Source: Luteolibacter arcticus
Lineage (GTDB): Bacteria; Verrucomicrobiota; Verrucomicrobiia; Verrucomicrobiales; Akkermansiaceae
DNA: 64,000 bases
Assembly: GCF_025950235.1 (NCBI RefSeq)
Contig: NZ_JAPDDT010000001.1
Coordinates: 620,001-684,000 of the forward strand
Direction of reading: 5' to 3'
The notes beneath the pieces were generated by a model. It did no database searches. It was not told where the DNA came from and worked only from the letters and a program-made list of their open reading frames with translations. This document shows positions 50,380-61,239 of this stretch, in pieces. The first letter of the stretch is position 1. Every line of letters begins with the position of its first letter. The position numbers and the translations under genes are program-made.

Positions 50380-51369
50380 TCACTCCGCGATGATCTGGAC
50401 GTGGGTCTTGCTGCTCTGCTTCTTGCCTTCGCCAAGGTTGCCCTTCCAGGTCGTCTCGGTCTGTTCCGTCGGGCGCTGGACCGCCAGCGGGAGAGGATCG
50501 GCCTCCGTGGTGGGGGCGCGATCGTAATCGATGGAGATAACCTTGAGCTTGCTACCCTTGCCACCGCCGTCCTTCTCGCTGCGGACCATGCCCGACAGTG
50601 CGCCGGCCTTGCGGAAGAAATGGGTCCTCTCGCCGTGCATCGGATAGTCGCGCTTTTCCTTGATCTCGAGCACCGAACCACCGGTGCTCATGTCCCGATT
50701 GTCCTGATGAGCCAAGCGGCCATCGCCGGGCCGGTGACGCCACTCGACTCGGTAGAACTCACTCGGGTCATCCAAGAATGCCGCCGCATCGATCTTGGTC
50801 TCGCGCTTGTTGACGGCACTGTCGCGCAGTAGCAAGCGGGCGGCAGTCCACTTGGCGTCGCCTTTTTCTTCCAACTCCGCCAGCCCGGGAGACTTCTCCA
50901 GCACGATGCGGGATTTCTCCTTCGTGCGGTGCCTAGCGGAGAAGTTCCAATCCGCGGAAAGCGGCGCGGACAGGTCGAATGACCAGGTCTCCAGGTAGGC
51001 CTTGCCCTTGACCGTGTTGATGCCGATCCAGCGGGTGGACTCCTCCGGGTTCTTCACTTCGACCCGGTAAGAGTAATTGACCGAAATGCCTCCGTCTTCC
51101 TCATGGGTGACCGTCTGAAGGCCCCGGCCATCGTTGAACTGCTCCACTTCGAAGCGGGCGATGACCTTGATGTTCTGTTTGTCGAGGCTCTCGCCATCGG
51201 GAGAGACCACCTTTTTCCACGCTTCGACATCGCCCTTGCGTCCTTGGCTCGCCAAGGCGTCCGCCATCCGGTTCGGCAGCTCGATGACCACCGCTTCGAC
51301 CTTGATCTCCTCCGCCACCGCGAGCGAAGCGGAGCACAGGACAAGCGCAACGATGCCGGGCAGCTTCAT
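50380..51369 (-). CDS. Secreted hypothetical protein
   Basis: A signal peptide (KLPGIVALVLCSASLAVAEE) leads a 329-residue exported protein. The mature chain is beta-rich and charged: KVEAVVIELPNRMADALASQ at the start, then VNYSYRVEVKNPEESTRWIG, and FSARHRTKEKSRIVLEKSPG. The pattern EVEAQFVEV-like start followed by a 'SPDGES' and a 'G....v' resembles secretin-associated or type II/III-secretion-like pilus domains often seen in this phylum ('evevkfvEv'), but the match is too weak to name. It lies alone, 24 nt beyond the carboxynorspermidine dehydrogenase stop, with its own promoter or read-through. Confidence 0.7.
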   Translation of the reverse strand: MKLPGIVALVLCSASLAVAEEIKVEAVVIELPNRMADALASQGRKGDVEAWKKVVSPDGESLDKQNIKVIARFEVEQFNDGRGLQTVTHEEDGGISVNYSYRVEVKNPEESTRWIGINTVKGKAYLETWSFDLSAPLSADWNFSARHRTKEKSRIVLEKSPGLAELEEKGDAKWTAARLLLRDSAVNKRETKIDAAAFLDDPSEFYRVEWRHRPGDGRLAHQDNRDMSTGGSVLEIKEKRDYPMHGERTHFFRKAGALSGMVRSEKDGGGKGSKLKVISIDYDRAPTTEADPLPLAVQRPTEQTETTWKGNLGEGKKQSSKTHVQIIAE

Positions 51370-51393
51370 GAGGTCCGAGGAAAGCAGAAGTGT

Positions 51394-52617
<1,224 letters not shown>

Positions 52618-52756
52618 GGGGATGGTGGGGGAAGGGGTGGGCGAAAGCGGCCCGGCGTGCAAGGAATTCCGCGTGGAGGAATCGCCCCGGGCGGGGGTGG
52701 CAGGAGCCGCAAGATTTTAGAGACAAACCGGCCGGCAAGAGGCATTTTCCCTGCGA

Positions 52757-53287
52757 ATGAAGTCGTGTGTCTCCGCGGAGTGGAAAGCTTGGGTGGCCGA
52801 ATTCGGCCCCCGGCTCCTGCTTTTTGCACGCGGCTGGGCCCCGAGCCGGGAAGATGCCCAGGATTTGGTCCAGGAAGCTATCGTCCGCTTGTGGAACTAC
52901 CAGCAGGACAAGGGCTGCGGCGTTCCAGACCTGCCGCTCGCATTTTCCACAATCCGCTTCTGCGGACTCAACCACCACCGTTCGGAGAGCCGTCGCCGCA
53001 AGCGGGAGGAGTCGATCATTTACCTGAACGACTTCACCGACGTCTGGCTGGACCCGTCCGTGGAGGACGATGAGGACGCCGTCCGTCTGCGTGACGCCGT
53101 CCAGAAGCTCAGCCCGAAGCTGCGCGAAGTGGTCACCATGAAAATCTGGGGTGGCCTGACCTTTGCTGAGATCTCCGAAGCCCTCGCCATTTCCCAAAAC
53201 ACCGCCGCGTCGCGCTACCGCTACGCGCTCGAACAACTGGCGCAGGACATGCGCCGCCTGAAGGAAGAACGCCATGGAATCGCCTGA
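52757..53287 (+). CDS. ECF-type sigma factor
   Basis: The 176-residue sigma factor has region 2 FARGWAPSREDAQDLVQEAIVRLWNYQQDKGCG and region 4 LSPKLREVVTMKIWGGLTFAEISEALAISQNTAASRYRYALEQL. The latter has the FAEISEAL...AASRYRYAL recognition helix typical of the group. It is the third such factor in the window. Its end overlaps the following membrane-protein gene by 14 nt, indicating translational coupling, and a PDZ protein gene follows. Confidence 0.92.
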   Translation: MKSCVSAEWKAWVAEFGPRLLLFARGWAPSREDAQDLVQEAIVRLWNYQQDKGCGVPDLPLAFSTIRFCGLNHHRSESRRRKREESIIYLNDFTDVWLDPSVEDDEDAVRLRDAVQKLSPKLREVVTMKIWGGLTFAEISEALAISQNTAASRYRYALEQLAQDMRRLKEERHGIA

Positions 53288-53759
53288 AGACATCGAGAAG
53301 GCACTCGCCCGGCTAATGCCTTCCGCGATCAGCGAGAAGGGCCAGCGGTCGATGGAAGACCTGATCGACAGCCTCGCCGCCGGAGAAACGGTGGGGGTGG
53401 AACTGCCGCCTGTGAAGAAGCCGAACCGCTTGCCGTGGTTTGGCGGGATCGGCGCTGCTGCTGCCGCCGTGGTCGTGGCGCTCAGCCTGCCACAAGGCGG
53501 CTCACCGGTGGTCGTCGAGAAGCCCGTCGCGCCGGAAACGCCAGAAGCATCGAGCGGTCTGGTTTGGATCGGCCAGTCGGAAGTCATCGAGGAAGCCGTA
53601 CCGGAAGACTGGATGGCTGAAACCGATGGCGTGCCGCACCGCGCCTGGCGCGTCCGGGTCATCGACCAAGAGCGCCTGCGCGACGTCGAAACCGGCTATG
53701 AAGTTCTCGTCTCCCGTCCGCGGGAAGAAGTCCGCCTGATGCCCATCACCTCGTTCTGA
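53274..53759 (+). CDS. Single-helix membrane protein, possible anti-sigma factor
   Basis: A 161-residue protein with an N-terminal cytoplasmic part (ESPEDIEKALARLMPSAIS, SMEDLIDSLAAGE), a membrane helix at about residues 53-73 (LPWFGGIGAAAAAVVVALSL) and an external tail of about 85 residues ending in REEVRLMPITSF. There is no recognised anti-sigma motif, but the overlap of 14 nt with the ECF sigma gene and the topology fit a membrane-bound anti-sigma. The tail includes EVLVSRPREEV. The PDZ protein gene follows after 5 nt, so the signal may reach it through a periplasmic partner. Confidence 0.75.
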   Translation: MESPEDIEKALARLMPSAISEKGQRSMEDLIDSLAAGETVGVELPPVKKPNRLPWFGGIGAAAAAVVVALSLPQGGSPVVVEKPVAPETPEASSGLVWIGQSEVIEEAVPEDWMAETDGVPHRAWRVRVIDQERLRDVETGYEVLVSRPREEVRLMPITSF

Positions 53760-53764
53760 AATCC

Positions 53765-54499
53765 GTGAAGCTCGCCGTTATCCTGGGAATCGCTCTCGTC
53801 GGCCTCGCCGTGGCGGAGGACGCGCGCCCCGAAGCGCCGGCCAACGGGCAGGTCCTGCGTGGCGTGAGCAATACGCCGTGGCTGGGTTTGGATTTCGACC
53901 CGATGAGCGAGGCGGTCCACGCACAGATCCCGGCTCTTCCGCCGGGGATCGGGTTCGTGGTGACCCAGGTCGCACCGGGTAGCCCGGCGGAGAAAGCCGG
54001 AGTGAAACCTCACGATATCTTTTGGAAGCTGGGCGACCAGTTGATCGCCAACAAGGCACAGCTCAAGACCTTGCTGAACCTCAAGAAGGAGGGTGAGGAG
54101 GTGAATCTCGCGCTCTATCGGTCCGGGCAGCCGCTCACGGTGGCGGTAATGCTCGGTCGCCAACCGGGTGACCGGTTGCTCGCAGAAACTCCCGGGAAGC
54201 CGACGGCCCAGCCCGACATGCCGATGAAGATTCTTCAACCTTCCGCAAGCAGCGCGAAAATCGAAGCTGCTGACGGGAAAGTCATCCTGACTCTGGTCAA
54301 CGGGCGGGCTGAGGTGAAGATCGTCTCCAGCGACGGCACGGTCATTTTCGAGGGACCGGTCAAGGACGTCCAAGGAGTGTCACTGGTTCCGGAGCCTTGG
54401 AAACAGCGCGTCAGCGTCTTGGAGCGAGGCTTGGCCCATACGATGGACAATCCGCGTCCACCCCGCCTGCGGGTTCTTCCGCCAGCGACAGAGCAATAA
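53765..54499 (+). CDS. Periplasmic PDZ-domain protein
   Basis: A 244-residue secreted protein with signal KLAVILGIALVGLAVAEDA. The PDZ domain spans about residues 40-135, with WLGLDFDPMSEAVHAQIPALPPGIGFVVTQV followed by GSPAEKAGVKPHDIFWKLGDQLI, the carboxylate-binding loop region. A short beta-rich tail follows. PDZ proteins of this kind regulate or dock envelope proteases. No protease domain is fused. It is the last gene of the sigma-membrane protein-PDZ operon, plausibly sensing misfolded C-termini as DegS/RseB do, though that is inference. The start is a GTG at 53765. Confidence 0.87.
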   Translation: MKLAVILGIALVGLAVAEDARPEAPANGQVLRGVSNTPWLGLDFDPMSEAVHAQIPALPPGIGFVVTQVAPGSPAEKAGVKPHDIFWKLGDQLIANKAQLKTLLNLKKEGEEVNLALYRSGQPLTVAVMLGRQPGDRLLAETPGKPTAQPDMPMKILQPSASSAKIEAADGKVILTLVNGRAEVKIVSSDGTVIFEGPVKDVQGVSLVPEPWKQRVSVLERGLAHTMDNPRPPRLRVLPPATEQ

Positions 54500-54502
54500 A
54501 GG

Positions 54503-54521
54503 GGCACGTTTTTTTCGTGCC
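54503..54521. terminator. Bidirectional intrinsic terminator
   Basis: GGCACG and CGTGCC form a perfect 6-bp stem around a loop of seven T residues. It lies in the 24-bp gap between two convergent genes, the PDZ protein and the PPC-domain protein, so it may serve both strands. Confidence 0.6.
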
Positions 54522-54523
54522 GC

Positions 54524-56926
54524 CTATTTACCCTGCTGCCGGAGCTGCTCGAGCCGGGACAAGGGCTTCGCCGCTGGGGCCGTGGGGGCTGGCTTGTCTT
54601 CTGTCTTGGCGACCGGTTGCGGCGGCGGCGTGTTCGCGGCCGGCTTGTCGATGCGCAGGGTGCCACCTTGGCCGACCTGATGAAGAATGGTGGTACCGTT
54701 CTCCGGGACCGTGACACGGCAGAACATGGCCGTGTGTTTTCCGACCGCGGCATCTGCGGCGATCTCCACGGGGAAATGCACCTCGGCCTGACCGTGCGGG
54801 AAACTCACGGGCTGGGTCGTCGCCCCGTGAGGCAGACCTAACAGCTCGGCAGTGGCATTGACGGTGAACTTGCCGGGATACTCGACCTTGCACAGGACGG
54901 TCGTCGGCTTGCCCTGCTCGGTGGCGGCCATGTCGATGGCCATGCCGAGGTAAGGCTCAGCAATCTTCAGGGTGACCAGGGACGTGGAAACGAGCACCGG
55001 ACCTTTCGGAGTATTGGCCTCGCCCAGCACACAGATCTGCCACTCGCCCGGCGCGGCATCGCCATTGGCATTCACCTCGTAGAGCGCCTCGCTCTGGTCG
55101 CCGGCCATGGTGATGTTCACAGGAGTGCCGATGCCCGGCGGATTCCACAGGAAGCGCAGGTTGATCGCTTCCTTGTAACCCTCGGTGCGCTGCGCGCGGA
55201 CCTTGAGTTGCATCGAGCCGTTCTTCACGATCGGTACGGCCGGCGGATCCAGTTCCAGACGGAAAGGCGCTTCCTCGATCACTGCCACTGCGATGCGATC
55301 GCTCTCGGCGGAATGGTAGGCACCCTGGTTGTTGATCTCCACGTGATGTACCGTGTCGCGGAGCGGGCCTTCCACCGGTGGGGCATCACCGGTGGATTTC
55401 ACCTTGAAGCGATACAAGCTGCCGGCAACCGGCGCGTCTCCGGCCGCCTCAAAGACGACCGGCGTGGCATTGACCGAGCGATGGAAGACGGGAGCTTTCA
55501 GCGAGACGCCGGCGGGCAAGCTGTCGGCGGAGAAAGCGAGATCGCAGCCGACATTCTCACGAGTGACATTGATCACGGCGGCGTAGCGGTTGCCACGCGG
55601 GACGTTGATCACCTTCCACTTCTGCGAATTGTCACGCTCGACCACGGGTAGCGTGGCGGCGACCACCGGCTCGCGGCGGGTGATCTCGAGCCGGTAGGTG
55701 AAGTCGGCGCCGCCGCGCTTGAGTTGGTCGCGGATCGTGGCGGTGTAGTCGCCATCTTCCGGCGCTGCCCACTGGAGGATCGAATCGGGGCCGCCTTGAT
55801 CGTCGTTGTTGGCGAGGCTCTTGCCCTTGGCATCGCGGATCGCGAGCACGGCATCGAGCGGCGAGCGGAGTTCGCGGCCGAGCACCTTCAGCGTGAGGTT
55901 CTCGCCCTTCTTGGCCTTGAACGAAAGGAAGTCCACGTCGCCGTTTTCGCCGATGACGCCGTGGGCTGCACAGGGGGGATCGGGAAGCTTGGTTGCCTGC
56001 TTCGTGCTGCCATTCGGCTCGGCTTCGGCGACGTGGTTCAGGGGGGAAACTCGTATCCAAACGGGCGAGGGGGCGGTCAGACCATCGCGCTTGGGAAAGA
56101 GAGGGAAGCGCCCTTGCGCATCGGCGGGGATGGCGATGCTTTCGGCGAACTCGCCCGCAGGGTCGCCGATGAACTTGAACTCGATCGTTTCACCGGGCTT
56201 CGCTCCTGCCGGGAACACGCCGGTGGGGCGAGGGAAGGTGCCAATGCTGACGCGATACTGGCAGTTGTCGTTTCCCTCATATGCTGCTTCCCGCACCAGC
56301 ACCCGATAGTCGCCGTCTTCCGGGATGATCGTGGAAACAAAAGCGTCGGTGCGCAACAACGGTGCATCGTCGCAGGAGGCGATCTCGAAGCCCTTGGGAT
56401 CGACGATGGCGACATAGGCGTCAAACATCGTGCGGCCCAGCCGCATGGCCTCCACCTCGGCGGTGAAGCGCTGGCCCTTTTTCAAACTACAAACATAGTA
56501 GTCCACGTCCTCCTGCTTCGCCACGCCTTGGACGGTCGTGTTCAGCTCGATCCGCTGGGCCTGGTCCGGCTTGTCGTTGGGGTCGACTTCGCTGACGGTG
56601 GGGAATTGCCCGACAAAGAACGACCTCAGGTAACTGACTCCGCCCGCGGTGCGGACGCGCAGCCCGTGCTCTCCGAGAGGCGCATCGGGCTTGATGAAGA
56701 TCTTGGCCGAGGCGTGCTTGTCGTTTTCCACCGCGATCGAGCGGACCTCGATGCCGGGGTCGTAGGCGAGCAACTCCTGAAGGCCATCGAGGCGCTCGCC
56801 GTAGAAGTGCATCTCCAGCTCCGTGCCGCGTTGGCCACCCCGGGGCTCGATGAGATTCAGCACGGGGGTGAAGCCGGCAAAGGCCGTCCCGCCGAGCAGC
56901 AACGAAAGCGTGGCGCGTGCGATCAT
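54524..56926 (-). CDS. Large secreted PPC-domain protein
   Basis: An 800-residue exported protein with signal ARATLSLLLGGTAFAG. The N-terminal part is followed by the pre-peptidase C-terminal (PPC) domain (DVDYYVCSLKKGQRFTAEVEA, later GDYRVLVREAAYEG) and a second PPC-like one (GDVDFLSFKAKKGENLTLKVLG, GDYTATIRDQL). Later come beta-sandwich-like segments. It ends in a Pro/Ala-rich tail with PVAKTEDKPAPTAPAA and a charged end. Such proteins stand at the end of DUF1549/1501 gene sets in Planctomycetes and Verrucomicrobia. Its ATG overlaps the DUF1501 stop by 4 nt. Confidence 0.85.
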   Translation of the reverse strand: MIARATLSLLLGGTAFAGFTPVLNLIEPRGGQRGTELEMHFYGERLDGLQELLAYDPGIEVRSIAVENDKHASAKIFIKPDAPLGEHGLRVRTAGGVSYLRSFFVGQFPTVSEVDPNDKPDQAQRIELNTTVQGVAKQEDVDYYVCSLKKGQRFTAEVEAMRLGRTMFDAYVAIVDPKGFEIASCDDAPLLRTDAFVSTIIPEDGDYRVLVREAAYEGNDNCQYRVSIGTFPRPTGVFPAGAKPGETIEFKFIGDPAGEFAESIAIPADAQGRFPLFPKRDGLTAPSPVWIRVSPLNHVAEAEPNGSTKQATKLPDPPCAAHGVIGENGDVDFLSFKAKKGENLTLKVLGRELRSPLDAVLAIRDAKGKSLANNDDQGGPDSILQWAAPEDGDYTATIRDQLKRGGADFTYRLEITRREPVVAATLPVVERDNSQKWKVINVPRGNRYAAVINVTRENVGCDLAFSADSLPAGVSLKAPVFHRSVNATPVVFEAAGDAPVAGSLYRFKVKSTGDAPPVEGPLRDTVHHVEINNQGAYHSAESDRIAVAVIEEAPFRLELDPPAVPIVKNGSMQLKVRAQRTEGYKEAINLRFLWNPPGIGTPVNITMAGDQSEALYEVNANGDAAPGEWQICVLGEANTPKGPVLVSTSLVTLKIAEPYLGMAIDMAATEQGKPTTVLCKVEYPGKFTVNATAELLGLPHGATTQPVSFPHGQAEVHFPVEIAADAAVGKHTAMFCRVTVPENGTTILHQVGQGGTLRIDKPAANTPPPQPVAKTEDKPAPTAPAAKPLSRLEQLRQQGK

Positions 56927-58254
56927 GCCTTCTTCGCAAGCAGGACATCCAGCACGTGGCCGTCGGCAACGATCTCAATCGGCCGGCCGCCGGGGGCCAT
57001 GAGTTCCTTGTCCGCGGTGATGCCGATCTGGTTGTAGATCGTGGTGGAAAGGTCTTCCACGGTAATGCCGTCCGTGTCCACGCCGCCGCCGAGGGCATCG
57101 GACGAACCGTGGACATAGCCCTGCTTGAAGCCACCGCCGGCCATCATCACCGAGAAGACGTTCGGCCAGTGGTCGCGACCACCGGTTGGGTTGATCTTCG
57201 GCGTGCGGCCGAATTCGGTGGTGACCATGACCAACGTCGATTCCAGCATGCCGCGGCGTTCGAGATCGCGGATCAGCGCGGCGATCGCCTTGTCCACCTT
57301 CGGGAGCTGGCCTTCGATGTTGCCCTTGATGTTGTCGTGGTGATCCCAGCCACCGACGGTGAGAGAAACGAAGCGCGTGCCGGCCTCGATCAAGCGGCGG
57401 GCGAGCAGCATCCGCTGACCCGCATCATTGCGGCCGTATTCATCCTTCATCGCATCCGGCTCGGCCTTCAGGTTGAAGGCCTCGCGGGCGGTCTCGGAGG
57501 AGATCAGCTTGTAGGCGTGCTGATAGAAGGAATCCATCGCGTCGATCGCGTCGGATTTCTCCAAGCTGCGGAAATGGGAATCGACGGTCTCCAGCAGCGA
57601 GCGGCGGCGGTTGAAGCGGAATTCATCGCAGCCGCCGGGCAGGTTCAGGTCACGGACCTGGAAGTTCCCTTGCGCCGGGTCCGACCCAAGGGCGAAGGGG
57701 CCGAAGGCCGAGGAAAGGTAGCCGCTGCCCGCGAACTCGTTCGGCACGCTGGGCACGCAGACGTAGGGCGGCAGGTTGTTCTTCGGCCCCATCTCGTGGG
57801 AAATCACCGAGCCGTAGGAGGGATACTCCAGCGCCGGTGACGGGCGGTAGCCGGTGAACATGTTGTGCGTGCCGCGCTCGTGGGCAGCCTCGCCGTGCGA
57901 CATCGAGCGGATGACCGTCATCTTGTCGGCGAGCGTGGCGAGTTCCTTGAGCTTCTCGCCGAACTGGACGCCCGGGATCTTGGTATCGATCGCGCCGAAG
58001 GGCCCGCGGTATTCGGCCGGGGCGTAGGGCTTGGGATCGAAGGACTCCTGATGGGCGAGACCGCCGGGCAGGAAAATGTGGATGATGCCCTTTGCCACAC
58101 CCTCGCGGGTCTCATAGAACTTCTGGTCCGCTTTCGCCTGCTGGCGAAGGAATTGCGGAAGCGTGAGCCCGAGCCCGCCGACGAGGCCGACGTGGAGGAA
58201 TTCGCGGCGGGACGCGTAGCGGTCGAGCGGATTGCCGGGGCAGGTCGGTTTCAT
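56923..58254 (-). CDS. DUF1501 protein, Tat-exported
   Basis: The 443-residue protein starts with a twin-arginine signal (ASRREFLHVGLVGGLGLTL). Family motifs are IIHIFLPGGLAHQESFDPKP, MSHGEAAHERGTHNMFTGYRPSP, WDHHDNIKGNIEGQLPKVDKAI, TTEFGRTPKINPTGGRDHWP and GITADKEL. It is the second DUF1501 protein in the window. It is co-transcribed with the PPC protein through an ATGA overlap, but has no DUF1549/1553 gene adjacent on its other side, which is the common arrangement. Confidence 0.93.
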   Translation of the reverse strand: MKPTCPGNPLDRYASRREFLHVGLVGGLGLTLPQFLRQQAKADQKFYETREGVAKGIIHIFLPGGLAHQESFDPKPYAPAEYRGPFGAIDTKIPGVQFGEKLKELATLADKMTVIRSMSHGEAAHERGTHNMFTGYRPSPALEYPSYGSVISHEMGPKNNLPPYVCVPSVPNEFAGSGYLSSAFGPFALGSDPAQGNFQVRDLNLPGGCDEFRFNRRRSLLETVDSHFRSLEKSDAIDAMDSFYQHAYKLISSETAREAFNLKAEPDAMKDEYGRNDAGQRMLLARRLIEAGTRFVSLTVGGWDHHDNIKGNIEGQLPKVDKAIAALIRDLERRGMLESTLVMVTTEFGRTPKINPTGGRDHWPNVFSVMMAGGGFKQGYVHGSSDALGGGVDTDGITVEDLSTTIYNQIGITADKELMAPGGRPIEIVADGHVLDVLLAKKA

Positions 58255-58360
58255 GCGTGGAAAAGAGTTGGCCGAGCACGGACTACGCCGGGACAGGCCA
58301 ATTCTTTTTCACAGTTGAGCAGGGAAAGCGGAAAAAAGCCGCGTCCCGGATGTCCATCGC

Positions 58361-58846
58361 TCAGGTGGCGAATTCCGCCTCGCCGAGGTGAATGTGGCCG
58401 CTTTCCAGAATCCGGCAACGCAGGCCGCCGCGGTTGTGCATCAGCTTCTCCGTGCCGGCCTTCCCGCAGGCCTCATCCATCCAGTAGCACGGGGCGCACT
58501 TCTGGGTACCCTCCAGCAAGGCATCGCCGAGCCGGAAGACGCGGCCGACCAACCGGTTCAGGTCGATGCCCGAAACCACCACATTCCGGCGGAAGGCAGA
58601 CGGCGGCAGGTCCGGATTCTCCGCGTGCTGGCGGATTTCATCGATGACCGAGCGGTCGATCAGCGTGACTTGACCCTTGTAGTCGTCCTTCCAATCGAAA
58701 AAGCGGTCGCCCGGGATCCCGCGACCGGCCACCAACTCGACTTCTTCGTGCTCCAGCACTCCATGCTCGCCCGGGGCCCGGTCGTGGTGGCCGAAGTAGT
58801 TGTGGCCGGGCGAGGTGTAGAGGCCGTGAATGACGACGCGGGTCAC
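58361..58846 (-). CDS. MOSC-domain protein
   Basis: MOSC domains are associated with molybdenum-cofactor sulfuration and with reduction of N-hydroxylated compounds. The 161-residue protein has EVELVAGRGIPGDRFFDWKDDYKGQVTLIDR, FRRNVVVSGIDLNRLVGRVFRLGDALLEG, and the conserved Cys in QKCAPCYWMD near the end. It begins with GTG at 58846; the frame is open further upstream but lies outside the conserved region. It sits 46 nt downstream of the nitrate reductase stop on the same strand, fitting a helper role for that Moco enzyme. That role is inference. Confidence 0.85.
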   Translation of the reverse strand: MTRVVIHGLYTSPGHNYFGHHDRAPGEHGVLEHEEVELVAGRGIPGDRFFDWKDDYKGQVTLIDRSVIDEIRQHAENPDLPPSAFRRNVVVSGIDLNRLVGRVFRLGDALLEGTQKCAPCYWMDEACGKAGTEKLMHNRGGLRCRILESGHIHLGEAEFAT

Positions 58847-58892
58847 GAGGGGAAGGTAAGTTCCAAGTGAAAAGTTCCAAGTGCCAAGGAGC

Positions 58893-61079
58893 TCACGACT
58901 TCGCCAGTGCCACCGCACAGGCCTTGTAATTCGGCTGGCGCGAGTGGGGGTCGAACGAGGAGTGGGTGAGGCGGTTCACCTCCGGGTAATGCATGGGCAG
59001 GAACAACTGGCCGGGCTGGACGGTGGGCGCGATATAGACCGACGCCTGCATTTCGCCGCGGCGGGAGCGAACGGTCACCATATCGTTCTCCTTCAGCCGG
59101 AGCCGGGCGGCATCGGCAGGGTGGATCTCGATGTAGGCATCCTGGGGATAGAGCTTCCTCAGGATGTCGGACTTGGCCGTGCGGCTCTGGGTGTGCCACT
59201 GGCTGCTGGTGCCGCGGCCGGTGAGGAGCATGAAGGGATAGGCGGAGTCGGTGTTTTCCGGAAGCTCGGCCGGCGGTGAAAAGAGCAGCTTCGCCTTGCC
59301 ACTGGGCGTGTAGTAGTTGCCGTCCTCGAACAGGCGGCGCTCCTGATCGACCGGAGGATTGGCGGCAGGGTAGGGCCACTGGGCACCGCCGAGGCGATCG
59401 ATCATCTCATAGCCTTCCAGGCCGGTGATGTCGCACGGACGATCTTTCGTCAGATCCCGCAGCAATCGGAACGCGGCCTCGGGATCGGTCCACTGGCCAA
59501 ACAACTCGTCGCAGCCCCAGGCGCGGGCGATCAGGCGGAAGATGCGGAAGTCGGAAAGCGCGACGCCCGGGGCCTCGCGTACTTTTTTGAGCGTGCCGAT
59601 GCGGCGCTCCGAATTGATGAAGCAGCCGTCCTTCTCGCCCCACGCGGCCGAGGGCAGGACCAGATCGGCCGCGAGCGCACTCTCGGTGGTGTGGAACATG
59701 TCCTGCACCACGATGAACTCGAGCTTCTCTCGCATTGCGGCAAGCCGGCCGCTGTCGATCCACGAGTGAAAGGGATTGGTGGCAACGATCCACAGCCCCT
59801 TGATCTTGCCTTCCTCGGCGGCGGCAAGGATTTGGTCGTAGGCGAGCGAGCTGTCGGACGGGATGTTTTCCAGCGGAATCCCAAGCCCGGTCGCGACCTT
59901 CTCGCGGTGGTCCTCGTAGGCGAATTCGTGTCCGCCCACCATCGAGGTGGTGTTCGAGAATAGCCGCGAGCCCATCGCATTGCACTGGCCGGTGATCGAG
60001 TTCGCGCCGGTGCCGGGCTTGCCGATGTTGCCGGTGATCAGGGCGAGGTTGATCATCGCCTGGGCGGCGCGGACGCCCTCGTAGGACTGGTTCACGCCCA
60101 TGGTCCACCACCAGGAGACGCGCTTGCCGGGCTCGGAAACGGTGCGGGCAAGGGCCTCGATTTCCTCGACGGAAAGGCCGGTACGGTCGCTGACCGCGGC
60201 GGGCGAATAGTCGAGGAGGAAGGCAACGAAGTCATCGTAGCCCTCGGTCCGCCTGATCGATTCCGCGTCGGTGCGACCGTCGCGAACGATGCAGTGCGCG
60301 AGCGCGTAGAGCAGCGCGAGATCGCCCTTCGGCTTGAGATTCACATGCTGCGTCGCGGCCTGCGCGGTCTCCGTCGCGCGAGGATCGATGACGATGATCT
60401 TCGGGTTGCGTTGGTTCCGCATCACCCGCTGCCAGAGGATCGGGTGGGCGATGCAGAGGTTCGAGCCGACCAGCACGATCACATCGCTTTCCTCGAAGTC
60501 GGCATACGAGTAGGGCGGGGCATCGAAGCCGAACGACTGCTTGTAGGCGGTGGCGGCGGTGGCCATGCATTGGCGGGTATTGGCGTCGCCGTGGATGAAG
60601 CCCATGCCAAACTTGAACAGGCAGCCGAGAAAGGCCATCTCCTCGAAGGGGATCTGGCCGGTGGACAGGAAGGCGACCGATTCCCGGCCGTGCTTCTCCT
60701 TGATGTCCTTGAAGCGGGTGACGAAGGCTTCCATCGCCTCCGCCCAGCCGACGGGCACCTTTTCGCCCGCTTCATTCCTCAGCAGGGGCGTCGTCGCACG
60801 ATCCGGCGAGTCGAGCGGATCAAGCGCCTGCCAACCCTTCGGGCAAGCCATGCCGAGATTCACCGGATAGCCGGCCTGGGGGGTCAGATTGATTGCCCGG
60901 CCATGCTCGTCGAGGTGGAGCTTGAGCTGGCAGCCGGTGGCGCAGTAGCCGCAGATCGAAGTGACGGTGGATGCCGGGATCAGCCGCTTGGGCACCTTTC
61001 CCAAGCCGAAATGGCCGGGTTCGAGAACCAGATCCGCGGTCAGCGGGCCGGTGTGTTGCTTGAGGAGCTTGGAAAGCAT
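58893..61079 (-). CDS. nasA: Assimilatory nitrate reductase catalytic subunit (NasA-type)
   Basis: This Mo-bis-MGD enzyme reduces nitrate to nitrite. The 728 residues hold a 4Fe-4S motif with Cys43, 46, 50 and 79 (CGYCATGC...MACPKG), the Mo-ligand Cys171 in [11 protein letters not shown], the binding [21 protein letters not shown] region, [42 protein letters not shown] and a C-terminal cofactor-binding [15 protein letters not shown]. There is no NapA-type Tat signal, so it is cytosolic. The C-terminal Fe-S extension of some NasA proteins is missing, so an external electron donor is needed. No nitrite reductase is nearby. The MOSC gene follows. Confidence 0.93.
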   Translation of the reverse strand: MLSKLLKQHTGPLTADLVLEPGHFGLGKVPKRLIPASTVTSICGYCATGCQLKLHLDEHGRAINLTPQAGYPVNLGMACPKGWQALDPLDSPDRATTPLLRNEAGEKVPVGWAEAMEAFVTRFKDIKEKHGRESVAFLSTGQIPFEEMAFLGCLFKFGMGFIHGDANTRQCMATAATAYKQSFGFDAPPYSYADFEESDVIVLVGSNLCIAHPILWQRVMRNQRNPKIIVIDPRATETAQAATQHVNLKPKGDLALLYALAHCIVRDGRTDAESIRRTEGYDDFVAFLLDYSPAAVSDRTGLSVEEIEALARTVSEPGKRVSWWWTMGVNQSYEGVRAAQAMINLALITGNIGKPGTGANSITGQCNAMGSRLFSNTTSMVGGHEFAYEDHREKVATGLGIPLENIPSDSSLAYDQILAAAEEGKIKGLWIVATNPFHSWIDSGRLAAMREKLEFIVVQDMFHTTESALAADLVLPSAAWGEKDGCFINSERRIGTLKKVREAPGVALSDFRIFRLIARAWGCDELFGQWTDPEAAFRLLRDLTKDRPCDITGLEGYEMIDRLGGAQWPYPAANPPVDQERRLFEDGNYYTPSGKAKLLFSPPAELPENTDSAYPFMLLTGRGTSSQWHTQSRTAKSDILRKLYPQDAYIEIHPADAARLRLKENDMVTVRSRRGEMQASVYIAPTVQPGQLFLPMHYPEVNRLTHSSFDPHSRQPNYKACAVALAKS

Positions 61080-61239
61080 CGGGAGACAGGAAAGCTAATC
61101 CTGAAAAGCACAGGCCGTGCGCATTTGTCGTGTCACCCGCTGCTATCCCGCCCGGAGAAATCATCCCCTTCATGAGGGGGCCTCATTGGGAGAAAATCCG
61201 GCTGGCCATGACCCTGAGGAACTCCTTGTCTCTCCGGCA

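Noticed and set aside
55724-57037. 437-codon plus-strand frame opposite the PPC and DUF1501 genes
   Set aside because: Antisense shadow of two well-supported coding sequences, with no recognisable motif.
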